Below, one piece after another: positions 24,798 to 34,159 of a stretch of 64,000 nt of DNA (its first letter is position 1; each line of letters begins with the position of its first letter). This DNA comes from Microbispora amethystogenes (lineage in GTDB: Bacteria; Actinomycetota; Actinomycetes; Streptosporangiales; Streptosporangiaceae), in contig NZ_BOOB01000034.1 of NCBI RefSeq assembly GCF_016863015.1, positions 102,647 through 166,646 on the forward strand, written 5' to 3'. The notes under the pieces are model-generated. The model saw nothing but the letters and a program-made list of their open reading frames with translations. It had not been told where the DNA came from and did no database searches. Position numbers and translations under genes: made by a program.

Positions 24798-25620
24798 GTG
24801 CTCGAACAGATCACGGCGACGCGGTACGTCGCGCCGCTGCGAGGGCGGCTCGCTGCCCGGCGTCGTCGAGGCCGACGACCTCGGCACCTACGTCGTCAAG
24901 TTCCGCGGCGCGGGCCAGGGCAGGCGGGTGCTCGTCGCCGAGATCGTCTGCGCCGAGCTCGCCCGGCGGCTGGGCTTCGCCACGCCGGAGCTGAAGGTCG
25001 TCGACGTCGATCCCCAGCTCGGCGCCCGCGAGCCCGACGAGGAGATCCAGGACCTGCTCACCGCGAGCGCCGGGCACAACCTCGCGATCGACTTCCTGCC
25101 CGGCGCGCTGGGCTTCGACCCGCTCGCCTGGCGGCCCGACGCCGAGTTCGCCTCCCGGGTGCTGTGGTTCGACGCCTTCGTCCACAACGTGGACCGGAGC
25201 TGGCGCAACCCCAACCTGCTGGTGTGGCACGGCGGGGTCTGGCTGATCGACCACGGCGCGGCCCTGTGGTTCCACCACAACTGGCCGACGGCCGACCCCC
25301 GCCGCCGGTTCGACGGCCGTGACCACGTGCTCGCGCCGTTCGCGACCCGGCTCGGCGAGGCCGACGCCGACCTCGCCGGGCGCGTCACCCGTACGCTGCT
25401 CGACGAGGTGACCGCGCTGGTGCCGGACGAGTGGCTGGAGGACGAGCCGGGCTTCGCGGACGCGGAGGCCGTACGGCAGGCCTATGCCGAGCACCTGCTC
25501 GCCCGGGCCGCCGGGCCGCGTGACTGGCTGCCGGACCCGGGCGAGGCACCCGCCCCGCGCGACGAGCGGGGCGCGACGATCGGCGGCTTCTGGCGGGCCG
25601 CGCGGGAGGCCGGGCGATGA
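24798..25620 (+). CDS. HipA-like kinase, apparent frameshift after residue 14
   Basis: The reading starts at GTG 24798 as MLEQITATRYVAPL. It must change frame at 24840 to continue EGGSLPGVVEADDLGTYVVK to the stop at 25620. The downstream part shows GTYVVKFRGAGQG (ATP loop), LWFDAFVHNVDRSWRNPN (catalytic loop) and WLIDHGAALWFHHN (metal Asp), all features of HipA-type kinases of actinobacteria. The DNA reads CTGCGAGGGC where CTGCGCGAGGGC would restore the frame, a loss of one CG unit; repaired length would be 274 aa. It may be a pseudogene, may restart internally, or may be a sequencing error. The ATGA overlap with the DUF3037 gene is intact. Confidence 0.75.
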
Positions 25621-26039
25621 GCGGGCGGGACGTCTACGAGTACGCGGTGATCCGCGTGGTGCCGAGCGTCGAGCGGGGCGAGCTGGTCAACGCGGGGGTC
25701 ATCCTCTACTGCCAGCCACGCGGCTATCTGTGCGCGCGGGCCGAGCTGGACGAGCCACGGCTGCTCGCGCTGGGCGCGCCGGTCGACCTCCCGGGCGTAC
25801 GGCTGGCCCTGGCGGCGTACGAGCGGGCCTGCGGCGAGGAGGCGGGACCGCTGTGCGGGGAGCCGCTCGGCGCGCGCTTCCGCTGGCTCACCGCGCCGCG
25901 CAGCACGGTCGTGCAGACCGGGCCGGTGCACGCCGGGCTGACCGGCGATCCGGCCGCCGAGCTGGAGCACCTGCTCACCCGGCTGGTCAGGCCGCCGGCC
26001 GCGGTCAGAACAGCACAGATCAGAACAGCACGGACATGA
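25617..26039 (+). CDS. DUF3037 domain protein
   Basis: A 140-aa protein. YEYAVIRVVPSVERGELVNA, then GVILYCQPRGYLCARAELDE, is the DUF3037 signature. The family has no assigned biochemical role and typically follows a HipA-like kinase gene, as here through an ATGA overlap, which suggests a two-gene unit. The C-terminal end overlaps the convergent GNAT gene by 20 bp. The protein itself looks intact although its partner is frameshifted. Confidence 0.82.
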   Translation: MSGRDVYEYAVIRVVPSVERGELVNAGVILYCQPRGYLCARAELDEPRLLALGAPVDLPGVRLALAAYERACGEEAGPLCGEPLGARFRWLTAPRSTVVQTGPVHAGLTGDPAAELEHLLTRLVRPPAAVRTAQIRTART

Positions 26040-26865
26040 ACGAGTCGACCTCCTGGAAGCCCACCCTGCGGTAGACGGCCCTGGCCGGGAGGTTGAAGTC
26101 GTTCACGTAGAGGGTGACGACCGGGGCGAAGTACTTCAGCGCCTGCTCCACCACCGCGGCCATGCCCGCCACGGCGTGGCCCCGGCCGCGCAGGTCCGGG
26201 TGGACCCACACGCCCTGGATCTGGCAGGCGTGGGGGGTGACCGCGCCGATCTCCGCCTTGAAGACCACCTGGCCGTCGTCGATCCGGGCGTACGACCGCC
26301 CGATGCGGATGAGCTCGGCGACCCTCGACCGGTAGAGCGCGCCGCCGTCGCCGTTGTCCGGCGAGACGCCCACCTCCTCGGTGAACATCGCGACGCACGC
26401 GGGCAGCAGGATGCCGAACTCCTCGGGGCGGACCCGCCGGACGAGCGGGTCCGGCTCGACGGCGGGCGCGGAGCTCGTGGCCATGACCGGCTGGGCCGAC
26501 CGGATCGCCCGGGCTCTGCCCCAGTGGGGTTCGAGCCGCTCCCAGAGCTGTTCGACGGCGGCGGCCGGGCCGACGATGGACGAGCAGCGGCGGCCCTGCC
26601 TGCGGGCCCGGTCGGCGAAGGCGTGCACGGCCTCACGGGTGGCGTGGACGGGCACCAGGTTGGCCCCCGCGTAACAGAGGGACACCAGCCCGCCGCGCGG
26701 GCCGTATCCCCACATCTGGCCGCCCAGCCGCGAGGGGCTGAGGCCGACGGCCCTGACCCTGGCCGCTACGAACACGTTGGCGACCGGATCGGTGTCGAGG
26801 AGCGCCAGCACCTCGTCCCGATCGCCGTCGTCGAGCACGCGCGACGCCGATGTGCGCAGCATCAC
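26020..26865 (-). CDS. DUF4081 - GNAT family acetyltransferase
   Basis: A 281-aa two-domain protein. The N-terminal DUF4081 part (DRDEVLALLDTDPVANVFVA, LCYAGANLVPV) is followed by a GNAT domain from about residue 140. The acetyl-CoA loop is VWVHPDLRGRGHAVAGMAAV and the NDFNLPARAVYRRVGFQEVD segment is family-typical. In actinobacteria this gene usually sits downstream of ispG in the dxr-rip1-ispG cluster. Here a TAP-type hydrolase gene lies between. GTG at 26865 and ATG at 26862 are adjacent start options. Substrate unknown. Confidence 0.88.
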   Translation of the reverse strand: MMLRTSASRVLDDGDRDEVLALLDTDPVANVFVAARVRAVGLSPSRLGGQMWGYGPRGGLVSLCYAGANLVPVHATREAVHAFADRARRQGRRCSSIVGPAAAVEQLWERLEPHWGRARAIRSAQPVMATSSAPAVEPDPLVRRVRPEEFGILLPACVAMFTEEVGVSPDNGDGGALYRSRVAELIRIGRSYARIDDGQVVFKAEIGAVTPHACQIQGVWVHPDLRGRGHAVAGMAAVVEQALKYFAPVVTLYVNDFNLPARAVYRRVGFQEVDSFMSVLF

Positions 26866-26919
26866 GGGCCCAGCCTACGCGAACGGTTCACGTTTGGGAT
26901 GTATCGGCCCGCGCGGGCC

Positions 26920-28716
26920 TCACCGCCGTACGGCGGATTCGTGCGCGGCCGCGCCGGGCGCCGCCGCCAGGTTCACGGGCGCCGCCCGCGGCGACGGGTC
27001 GGCCGGGCAGCTCGCGCCGGCTCCCCGCGCGCCCCTGCGCTGCGGCGGCGCCGACGCGTCCCGCAGGTAGGCGGCGAGATAGCGGTCCACGCACGCGTTC
27101 CCGGCGAGGGACACGCCGTGGTTGCCCCCGGCCGAGGTAACGAGCCGCGCGGTCGGGAACCGGCGGCGCATCCGCAGCGCCCCGTCGTACGGCGTGGCGG
27201 CGTCGCGCTGGGCCTGGATCAGCAGGATCGGCGGCAGCTGCGCGCTGCCCGCCACCTTGACCGGCGTGCCGCCCTTCTCCGGCCAGAAGGCGCACGGCGC
27301 GTTGTAGACGGCGTTGGGCCAGGCCATGAACGGCGCCTCCGCGTGGAGCCGCCGCGTGTCGTCGTGCCAGCGGGCCCATGACCGGGGCCAGGGCGCGTCC
27401 CGGCACTCCACCCCGAGGTAGACGGCGTAGGCGTTCTCCTTCTCGGCGTCGATCTCGGCCTCGCTGTGGAAGAGCTTCACCAGGATCGAGGGGTCTCCCC
27501 GGTGGACGTAGGCCGAGAAGGCGGCCCCGAGGTACGGCCAGAGCCGGTCGGTGTAGGCGCCGTTGGAGAACACGTCGTCGAGCTCGCTCGGGCCGACCAG
27601 GCCGCCCGCCGGGCGGTCCCGCAGGCGGGCGCGCATGGCGTACCAGGCGTAGGAGACCGCGGCCTCGCTCGCGCCCAGCCGGTAGACGTCGTCGTGCCCG
27701 GCCAGCCAGGCGAGGAAGTCGCGGTGGCGCCGGTCGAAGCTGCGGTCCTGGGCGATGTTCGCGCCGTACCAGACGCCCTCGGGGTCGACCACGCTGTCCA
27801 GCACGAGCCGGCGCACCCGCCGGGGGAACAGGGTGGCGTAGACCGCGCCCAGATAGGTGCCGTACGAGTAGCCCAGGTAGCTGATCTTGTCCTCGCCGAG
27901 GGCCGCCCGGATCGCGTCCATGTCCCGCGCGTTGTTCTCGCTGGTCAGGTAGGGCAGGAACCAGGCCCAGCGGTTGCCGCACCCCTCGGCGTACTGCCGG
28001 GCCCGGTCCGCCAGCACATGCTCGTCGGCGTCTCCGCGCGGCACGTTGTCGGGGCGGGGCGCGGCGAAGAACCGTGCCGGGTCGACGCACGACAGCGCGG
28101 GCCTGCTCGGGGCCACCCCGCGCGGGGCGAAGCCGACGACGTCGAACCGCGCGGCGACGTCGGCGGGCAGCCGGGCCGCGACGTATCCCGCCAGGCTGAG
28201 GCCCTCGCCGCCCGGGCCGCCCGGGTTGACCAGCAGCACGCCGAGGTGGTTGGCGTCGCGCGAGACCGTGCCCCTGAAGCGGTTGAGCGCCAGCGAGATC
28301 CGCTGGCCGTACGGCTCGGAGTAGTCGAGCGGGACGTCGAGCGTGGCGCACTCTTTCACCGGCTCCCGCCGCACCGTGCGGGGGGCGGCGGAGCCCGGCA
28401 GGCCGCCGGAGGACGTGTCGCCCTGAAGGTCCTGGGAGGGGCCCTCTGAGGGACAGGGCCGCCACTCCAGGGGCCGCTGCGGCGGCCCCCAGGGGCGTCT
28501 CCGGGACGTCGCCGGGGTCCACGGCGCCGTCCGGTCCCCGGCCCGCGCCCCACTCGAAGGCCCCACCGGGCTCCACGACGCCGCACCCCGAGCCTCCGCA
28601 CCCTGGGCCTCCGCGCCCTGGGCCCCGGCCTCTCCGGATGCCGCCGCCCCTCCCGGTACGGCGAGCCCGGCGACCAGAGCCGCCACGCCCGCGACCACAC
28701 CAACGACCCGCTTCAC
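26920..28716 (-). CDS. Secreted TAP-type alpha/beta-hydrolase (tripeptidyl aminopeptidase family)
   Basis: A 598-aa exported hydrolase from GTG 28716. This start was chosen because GAGGAG lies upstream and it puts a signal peptide (VKRVVGVVAGVAALVAGLAV) at the N-terminus; an ATG at 28770 is the alternative. Active-site features are the oxyanion strand LLVNPGGPGGEG, nucleophile GYSYGTYLG, acid QAQRDAATPY and base GGNHGVSLAGN in the C-terminal TAP-like region. These proteases remove tripeptides or release proline-type residues outside the cell. A low-complexity Ala/Gly-Ala stretch follows the signal. It sits between ispG and the GNAT gene on the same strand. Confidence 0.88.
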   Translation of the reverse strand: MKRVVGVVAGVAALVAGLAVPGGAAASGEAGAQGAEAQGAEARGAASWSPVGPSSGARAGDRTAPWTPATSRRRPWGPPQRPLEWRPCPSEGPSQDLQGDTSSGGLPGSAAPRTVRREPVKECATLDVPLDYSEPYGQRISLALNRFRGTVSRDANHLGVLLVNPGGPGGEGLSLAGYVAARLPADVAARFDVVGFAPRGVAPSRPALSCVDPARFFAAPRPDNVPRGDADEHVLADRARQYAEGCGNRWAWFLPYLTSENNARDMDAIRAALGEDKISYLGYSYGTYLGAVYATLFPRRVRRLVLDSVVDPEGVWYGANIAQDRSFDRRHRDFLAWLAGHDDVYRLGASEAAVSYAWYAMRARLRDRPAGGLVGPSELDDVFSNGAYTDRLWPYLGAAFSAYVHRGDPSILVKLFHSEAEIDAEKENAYAVYLGVECRDAPWPRSWARWHDDTRRLHAEAPFMAWPNAVYNAPCAFWPEKGGTPVKVAGSAQLPPILLIQAQRDAATPYDGALRMRRRFPTARLVTSAGGNHGVSLAGNACVDRYLAAYLRDASAPPQRRGARGAGASCPADPSPRAAPVNLAAAPGAAAHESAVRR

Positions 28717-28862
28717 CGGCAACGCTCCTCTGCTCCTGTACGGCAGAGGCCAGCCTCGCGGTGTGATCACGGCGCTACGCCCGGTACTACCCGGTCATTG
28801 CCATTGTGTAGTCAGAGTATTGCTTGTTGTAACGAGCCGACCCTGTCGAGCCGACCCTGTGA

Positions 28863-30029
28863 TCAGCGGACGACGACCTCGGGGCCGCCGGCCTCGTCGT
28901 CGTCGAGGTCCACCTCGACGCCCATCTCCTCGGCCAGACGCAGGGCCTCCTCGATGAGGGTCTCCACGATCTGCGACTCCGGCACGGTCTTGATGACCTC
29001 GCCCCTGACGAAGATCTGCCCCTTGCCGTTGCCCGAGGCGACGCCGAGGTCGGCCTCCCTGGCCTCGCCGGGTCCGTTGACCACGCAGCCCATCACGGCC
29101 ACGCGCAGCGGCACCTTGAGCCCGGCCAGCCCGGCCTGGACCTGCTCGGCGAGGGTGTAGACGTCGACCTGGGCGCGTCCGCAGGACGGGCAGGAGACGA
29201 TCTCCAGGCCGCGCTCGCGCAGGCCCAGCGACTCCAGGATCTGGGCGCCGACCTTGACCTCCTCCACCGGGGGCGCCGACAGCGAGACCCGGATAGTGTC
29301 GCCGATGCCCTCGGCCAGCAGCGCGCCGAAGGCCACCGCCGACTTGATCGTGCCCTGGAAGGCCGGTCCCGCCTCGGTGACGCCCAGGTGCAGCGGGTAG
29401 TCGCACCGCTCGGCCAGCAGCCGGTAGGCCTGGATCATCACGACGGGGTCGTTGTGCTTGACGGAGATCTTGATGTCGCGGAAGCCGTGCTCCTCGAACA
29501 GCGAGCACTCCCACAGCGCCGACTCCACCAGCGCCTCAGGGGTGGCCTTGCCGTATTTGGCCAGCAGGCGCGGGTCGAGGGACCCGGCGTTCACGCCGAT
29601 CCTGATCGGCACGCCGGCGTCGGAGGCGGCGCGGGCGATCTCGCCGACCTTGTCGTCGAACTTCTTGATGTTGCCCGGGTTGACCCGCACCGCCGCGCAG
29701 CCCGCCTCGATGGCGGCGAAGACGTACTTCGGCTGGAAGTGGATGTCGGCGATGACGGGGATCTGCGACTTCCTGGCGATCGCCGGCAGCGCGTCGGCGT
29801 CGTCCTGGGACGGCACCGCGACGCGGACGATCTGACAGCCGGCCGCGGTGAGCTCGGCGATCTGCTGGAGCGTGGAGTTGACGTCGGCGGTCAGCGTGGT
29901 GGTCATGGACTGCACCGAGACCGGCGCGTCCCCGCCGACGGGGACCGACCCGACCATGATCTGACGCGACACCCGCCGTGTGGCGATGGGCCGGTTCCGC
30001 ACGGCGGGGATACCGAGATCAACAGACAT
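28863..30029 (-). CDS. ispG: 4-hydroxy-3-methylbut-2-enyl-diphosphate synthase (flavodoxin/ferredoxin)
   Basis: A 388-aa, full-length IspG/GcpE. It catalyses the penultimate step of the MEP isoprenoid pathway, MEcPP to HMBPP. The [4Fe-4S] ligands are visible in [13 protein letters not shown] and [11 protein letters not shown]. The TIM-barrel blocks [25 protein letters not shown] and [14 protein letters not shown] are intact. dxr, another MEP gene, lies 1.5 kb upstream on the same strand, but an oppositely oriented LPMO gene interrupts the pair. Its promoter region holds nested inverted repeats at 30107-30155. Confidence 0.97.
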   Translation of the reverse strand: MSVDLGIPAVRNRPIATRRVSRQIMVGSVPVGGDAPVSVQSMTTTLTADVNSTLQQIAELTAAGCQIVRVAVPSQDDADALPAIARKSQIPVIADIHFQPKYVFAAIEAGCAAVRVNPGNIKKFDDKVGEIARAASDAGVPIRIGVNAGSLDPRLLAKYGKATPEALVESALWECSLFEEHGFRDIKISVKHNDPVVMIQAYRLLAERCDYPLHLGVTEAGPAFQGTIKSAVAFGALLAEGIGDTIRVSLSAPPVEEVKVGAQILESLGLRERGLEIVSCPSCGRAQVDVYTLAEQVQAGLAGLKVPLRVAVMGCVVNGPGEAREADLGVASGNGKGQIFVRGEVIKTVPESQIVETLIEEALRLAEEMGVEVDLDDDEAGGPEVVVR

Positions 30030-30369
30030 TTCTGCACCTTGTGTGATAGGCGATGCCCGGTGGGGGGCCCTCCCAGTCTAAGGAGTGCCGCGAGGGCGGG
30101 TGGCCCGAAACCTTTTCACGACGAATGAAGGTTTCATGACTCGCGAGCGATGAAAACGGTCCCACCTGCGTGGACGAGCGCCGCCGCGTCCGCCGGGGTG
30201 GGCGGTGGCACAAGGCCGACCTACAGTCCGATCAGCGCGAGTGCTCTCGCACCACCACCATCAGGTCGGTTAGTCAGAGGCTGTCCCCCGGGGCCGACGT
30301 GCTCGCGCCGTCGGCGGTGCCGTGCTGCACCACGAGTGCGGCAGCCATGACCACGCGAAAGGGTAGCCC
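30030..30369. other. Divergent intergenic region, ispG / LPMO
   Basis: No gene is supported. The gap holds nested inverted repeats at 30107-30155 and an imperfect palindrome, GCGAGTGCTCTCGC, at 30237-30250 that may serve the LPMO promoter. The latter has only 12 of 14 matching positions and a different centre from CebR-type sites. Confidence 0.55.
30107..30155. promoter_or_regulatory. Nested inverted repeats upstream of ispG
   Basis: GAAACCTT (30107-30114) pairs with AAGGTTTC (30128-30135). TTTCAT (30132-30137) then pairs with ATGAAA (30150-30155) around a CTCGCGAG core. The two hairpins share bases, so they are alternatives as RNA or overlapping protein sites as DNA. They lie 78-126 bp upstream of ispG. 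Confidence 0.45.
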
Positions 30370-31503
30370 GTGGGAAGACCACGAAGAACACCAACGAAGG
30401 CGACGATCGGCGTGATCGTGGCCGCGCTGTCCGCCCTCGTCTCCGCCGTCGTCCTCGCCTCGCCGGCGAACGCGCACGGCGCCCCGATGACGCCCGGCAG
30501 CCGCACCTACCTGTGCTGGAAGGACGGCACCACCTCGAGCGGCGCCATCCAGCCGAAGAACCCGGCCTGCGCGGCCGCGGTCGCCAAGGGCGGGACCAAC
30601 GCGCTGTACAACTGGTTCGCCGTGCTGCGTTCGGACGGCGCGGGCCGGATGTCCGGCTTCATCCCGGACGGGCAGCTGTGCAGCGGCGGCGCGATCGTCT
30701 ACGACTTCAGCGGTTTCGACCTGGCCCGCGACGACTGGCCGGTCACCCACCTGACGTCCGGGGCGACCATCCAGTTCAAGTACAACAAGTGGGCGGCGCA
30801 CCCCGGCACGTTCCGGTCGTACATCACCAAGGACTCCTGGAGCCCGACCCGCGCGCTGGCGTGGAGCGACCTGGAGTCGACGCCGTTCGACAGCGTCACC
30901 AACCCGCCGAGCGTCGGCTCCGTGGGCACCGAGGACGGCCACTACTACTGGGACGCCCGCCTGCCCTCGGGTAAGAGCGGCCGCCACATCATCTACACCG
31001 TGTGGCAGCGCTCGGACAGCAACGAGACGTTCTACAGCTGCTCCGACGTCGTCTTCGACGGCGGCAACGGCGAGGTGACCGGCGTCGGCCAGACCGGCAC
31101 CAGCACCCCGACCCCGCCCGTCTCCCCGTCGGCCTCGCCCAGCATCACGCCCAAGAACTCGCCGAGCCCGCCGGTGAGCCCGTCCTCGTCCCCGTCGAGC
31201 GGCCCCGGCGGCTGCTCGGCGACGTACAAGGTCGTCAGCTCGTGGGGCGGCGGCTTCCAGGGTGAGGTGAGCGTCAAGGCCGGCTCCTCGTCCATCGGCG
31301 GGTGGACCGTCAAGTGGACACAGCCGAGCGGTGGCACGATCACCCAGGTCTGGAACGGCACGCTGAGCCAGTCCGGCAGCAACATCAGCGTGCAGAACGT
31401 GAACTACAACGGCAGCCTCGGCGCCGGCGCCTCGACCACCTTCGGCTTCCTGGCCAACGGAACGAGCAGCGGCACCCCGTCGCTGACCTGCTCGGCGGCC
31501 TGA
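30370..31503 (+). CDS. Secreted AA10 lytic polysaccharide monooxygenase with CBM2
   Basis: A 377-aa protein. The signal peptide ends PANA, exposing His36 as the mature N-terminus (HGAPMTPGSR), the first ligand of the copper histidine brace. The second is His144 in NKWAAHPGTFRSY. The catalytic domain runs to about residue 235 (YSCSDVVFDGG). A Pro/Ser/Thr linker and a C-terminal CBM2 (about 278-377, GCSATYKVVSSWGGGFQGEV) follow. Domain order and sequence resemble cellulose-active actinobacterial LPMOs, which cleave crystalline polysaccharide oxidatively; a chitin role cannot be excluded. The GTG start gives a normal signal. It lies where the rip1 site-2 protease gene usually sits between dxr and ispG. 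Confidence 0.93.
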   Translation: MGRPRRTPTKATIGVIVAALSALVSAVVLASPANAHGAPMTPGSRTYLCWKDGTTSSGAIQPKNPACAAAVAKGGTNALYNWFAVLRSDGAGRMSGFIPDGQLCSGGAIVYDFSGFDLARDDWPVTHLTSGATIQFKYNKWAAHPGTFRSYITKDSWSPTRALAWSDLESTPFDSVTNPPSVGSVGTEDGHYYWDARLPSGKSGRHIIYTVWQRSDSNETFYSCSDVVFDGGNGEVTGVGQTGTSTPTPPVSPSASPSITPKNSPSPPVSPSSSPSSGPGGCSATYKVVSSWGGGFQGEVSVKAGSSSIGGWTVKWTQPSGGTITQVWNGTLSQSGSNISVQNVNYNGSLGAGASTTFGFLANGTSSGTPSLTCSAA

Positions 31504-31512
31504 CCCGCCCGG

Positions 31513-31549
31513 CTGTGGCGCGGCCCGCCTGACCCGGGACGCGCCACAG
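31513..31549. terminator. Bidirectional terminator between LPMO and dxr
   Basis: CTGTGGCGCG pairs perfectly with CGCGCCACAG (31540-31549) across a 17-nt loop. It is placed between the convergent LPMO and dxr stops. Confidence 0.7.
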
Positions 31550-31563
31550 TTCCAGCGGTGGTC

Positions 31564-32751
31564 TCAGCGTGTCAGCTCGGCCGCCCGCGCCCTCGCCCAC
31601 GCGTCGGCGTCGAGGACCTCCTCGACGGACGACGCGGGGCCGGGGTCGTGGGCGGCCACCACGCGTTCCACGGTGTCCACGATGCCGGGGAACGGCAGGG
31701 CGCCCTTCAGGAACGCCTCCACGCACACCTCGTTCGCGGCGTTGTAGACCGCCGGGGCCGTGCCGCCCAGTGTGCCCACGTGCCGGGCCAGCGCGACGGC
31801 GGGGAACGCCTCGTCGTCGAGCGGCTCGAAGGTCCAGGTGCTGGCGGTGGACCAGTCGACCGGCCGGGCCGCTCCGGGCACCCGCTCGGGATAGGCCAGC
31901 GCGAGCGAGATCGGCAGCCGCATGTCGGGCGGGCTCGCCTGCGCGACCGTCGAGCCGTCCACGAACTCCACCATCGAGTGGATGATCGACTGCGGGTGGA
32001 CCACCACCTCGATCCGGTCGAAGCCGATGTCGAACAGCAGGTGGGCCTCGATCACCTCCAGGCCCTTGTTGACCAGGGTCGCCGAGTTCACGGTGATGAC
32101 CGGGCCCATGGACCACGTCGGGTGGTTCAGCGCCATCTCGGGCGTCACGTCCGTCAGCTCGGCCCGCCTTTTGCCCCGGAAGGGGCCGCCGCTCGCCGTC
32201 ACGACCAGCCGCCGTACGGCCGCCGGAGCGGCCCCGCCGGGACCGGCCGCCCACAGGCACTGGGCGAGCGCGGAGTGCTCGGAGTCGACCGGGATCAGCC
32301 GCCCCGGCCCGGCCAGCCGCTTGACCAGCGGACCCCCCACGATCAGCGACTCCTTGTTGGCCAGCGCGAGCACCCGGCCCGCCTCCAGCGCCGCGAGGGT
32401 GGAGGTGAGCCCCAGCGCCCCGGTGATGCCGTTCAGCACGACGTCGCAGGGCGACGCGGCGACCTCCGCCACCCCCTCCGGGCCCGCCAGCACCCGGGGC
32501 CGCGCCCCGGCGGCGGCGAGCGCCTCCCGCAGCGCGGGCACGGCCGCGGGGTCGGCGACGGCCACCGTCTCCGCCCCCGTCTCGGCCGCCTGCCGCGCGA
32601 GCAGGTCGGCCCGCCCGCCGCCCGCCGCGAGAGCGGTCACCCGGAACCGTCCGGACGCGTGGGCGACGACGTCGAGGGCCTGGGTGCCGATGGAGCCGGT
32701 AGAGCCCAGCACGACGACTGACCGGGGCTGCGGCGGGGATTGGGAGCTCAT
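31564..32751 (-). CDS. dxr: 1-deoxy-D-xylulose-5-phosphate reductoisomerase
   Basis: A 395-aa MEP pathway enzyme that converts DXP to MEP using NADPH. The NADPH site is [18 protein letters not shown]. The metal/substrate blocks are [15 protein letters not shown] and [12 protein letters not shown], and [20 protein letters not shown] is the conserved helix; all catalytic regions are present. ATG at 32751 fits family N-termini, although GAGGGG directly abuts it, which is too close to be a normal Shine-Dalgarno site. In most actinobacteria it is followed by the rip1 protease gene and ispG, but that protease is absent here. Confidence 0.96.
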   Translation of the reverse strand: MSSQSPPQPRSVVVLGSTGSIGTQALDVVAHASGRFRVTALAAGGGRADLLARQAAETGAETVAVADPAAVPALREALAAAGARPRVLAGPEGVAEVAASPCDVVLNGITGALGLTSTLAALEAGRVLALANKESLIVGGPLVKRLAGPGRLIPVDSEHSALAQCLWAAGPGGAAPAAVRRLVVTASGGPFRGKRRAELTDVTPEMALNHPTWSMGPVITVNSATLVNKGLEVIEAHLLFDIGFDRIEVVVHPQSIIHSMVEFVDGSTVAQASPPDMRLPISLALAYPERVPGAARPVDWSTASTWTFEPLDDEAFPAVALARHVGTLGGTAPAVYNAANEVCVEAFLKGALPFPGIVDTVERVVAAHDPGPASSVEEVLDADAWARARAAELTR

Positions 32752-32950
32752 CCCCTCATTGTCGCCGAGCCGACGACCGCGACGGCATCCGTGTCGCCCT
32801 TCCGTTCCGCCGCGTGGAACACCCGATACGGCGGAGAAACCAGTACATCTATGCCGGAATCTCCCCATAACCGTATAGGCGGATCGTGAGAAATCCGGGC
32901 GGAGGCGTCGCTACCTTCCCGCGTCAGGACATCCCGACACGGAGGTAGGC

Positions 32951-34093
32951 ATGCACCCCTCGGCACGACGTCTCACGGCCCTCGCGGTCCCCAGTTTCGC
33001 GGCGGGGGCCATGGTCCTCCTCACCTTGCCCGCCGCCCCCGGCGCCGCGGAGACCACCGGGACGGCCGCCGCCGCTCCGCGGCCCGCCGTGCACGACGCG
33101 GCCGACACGGCGGCGGAGCAGCGGACGGTCCGGAAGTTCTGGACCACCGCCCGGATGGAGGCCGCCAGGCCGCTGGAGGCGCCCAGCACCGGCTCGCGGC
33201 ACTTCGCCGCCGCGGCCTCCGCCCTGCTCGACGCGTCCGGGGCGAGCCCCGCCGCCGTCGCCCCCACCAGCGCCCCCGCGAGTGCCCCCACAGGCGCCAC
33301 TTCGGGCGTGTCCATGCAGGCCGCCGCCTCCGGGGCCGCCGCGGCGGGGTCCTCGGTGTACGTCTCGTCCCGGACCTCCGGGTCGTCCTGGACGGCGGGC
33401 GGGACGATCGCGAGGACCACGGGCCGGGTGTTCTTCACGGTGACGGCCGGATCGGACGCCGGCCGGAACGCCTCGTGCACCGGCACCGCCGTCACCAGCG
33501 CCAACAAGAGCGTCGTGATCACGGCGGGGCACTGCGTGAAGGTGAACGGCGCGTTCCACGCCAACTGGGTGTTCGTGCCGGGCTACGACCAGGGCAACCG
33601 GCCCGACGGCACCTGGCCCGCGACCACCCTGCTCACCACCTCCCAGTGGAACTCTGGCGAGAACATGAACTACGACGTCGCCGCCGCCGTCGTGGCGCCC
33701 CAGGGCGGCAAGAGCCTGACCGACGTCGTCGGCGGGCAGGGCGTGGCGTTCAACCAGCCGCGCGGACGCCAGACGTACGCCTTCGGATATCCGGCCGGCG
33801 CGCCGTACGACGGATCGAGGCTGGTCTACTGCAGCGGGCGCACGTTCGACGACTACCTGTCCTCGGAGGACCAGGGGCTGAGCTGCGGCATGACCGGAGG
33901 CTCCAGCGGCGGCCCGTGGCTGCTCAACTTCAGCCAGAGCACCGGCGGCGGCATGGTCAACTCGGTGAACAGCTTCAAGTACAACTTCGCGCCCTCCTGG
34001 ATGTTCGGGCCGTACTTCGGCCCGGAGGCCGAGGCGGTCTACAACACGGCCCAGAACACCGCGCAGAACACGACCCAGGAACCGGCCCGGTGA
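32951..34093 (+). CDS. Secreted trypsin-like serine protease (V8/glutamyl-endopeptidase-like)
   Basis: A 380-aa protein with a signal peptide (RRLTALAVPSFAAGAMVLLT) and an Ala-rich propeptide-like region to about residue 145. The chymotrypsin-fold domain has His194 (ITAGHCV), Asp242 (NYDVAAAVV) and Ser319 (TGGSSGGPWL). Mature Cys pairs appear likely at Cys176/195 and Cys294/312. The C-terminus has a repeated NTAQNTAQNTTQ stretch. A closely related protease gene follows 66 bp downstream, suggesting tandem duplication. Sites such as VPGYDQGN are shared by both. It probably acts outside the cell on proteins. Confidence 0.88.
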   Translation: MHPSARRLTALAVPSFAAGAMVLLTLPAAPGAAETTGTAAAAPRPAVHDAADTAAEQRTVRKFWTTARMEAARPLEAPSTGSRHFAAAASALLDASGASPAAVAPTSAPASAPTGATSGVSMQAAASGAAAAGSSVYVSSRTSGSSWTAGGTIARTTGRVFFTVTAGSDAGRNASCTGTAVTSANKSVVITAGHCVKVNGAFHANWVFVPGYDQGNRPDGTWPATTLLTTSQWNSGENMNYDVAAAVVAPQGGKSLTDVVGGQGVAFNQPRGRQTYAFGYPAGAPYDGSRLVYCSGRTFDDYLSSEDQGLSCGMTGGSSGGPWLLNFSQSTGGGMVNSVNSFKYNFAPSWMFGPYFGPEAEAVYNTAQNTAQNTTQEPAR

Positions 34094-34159
34094 TCAGCGC
34101 CCTCCCGATTCACGGAAAGTAGCCACGCGGACACCGATGGTGGTCCACACTCGGGAGCC

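Noticed and set aside
30237..30250. CebR-type operator upstream of the LPMO gene
   Set aside because: GCGAGTGCTCTCGC has two mismatches and a GC centre, not the CG centre and flanking sequence of known CebR boxes.
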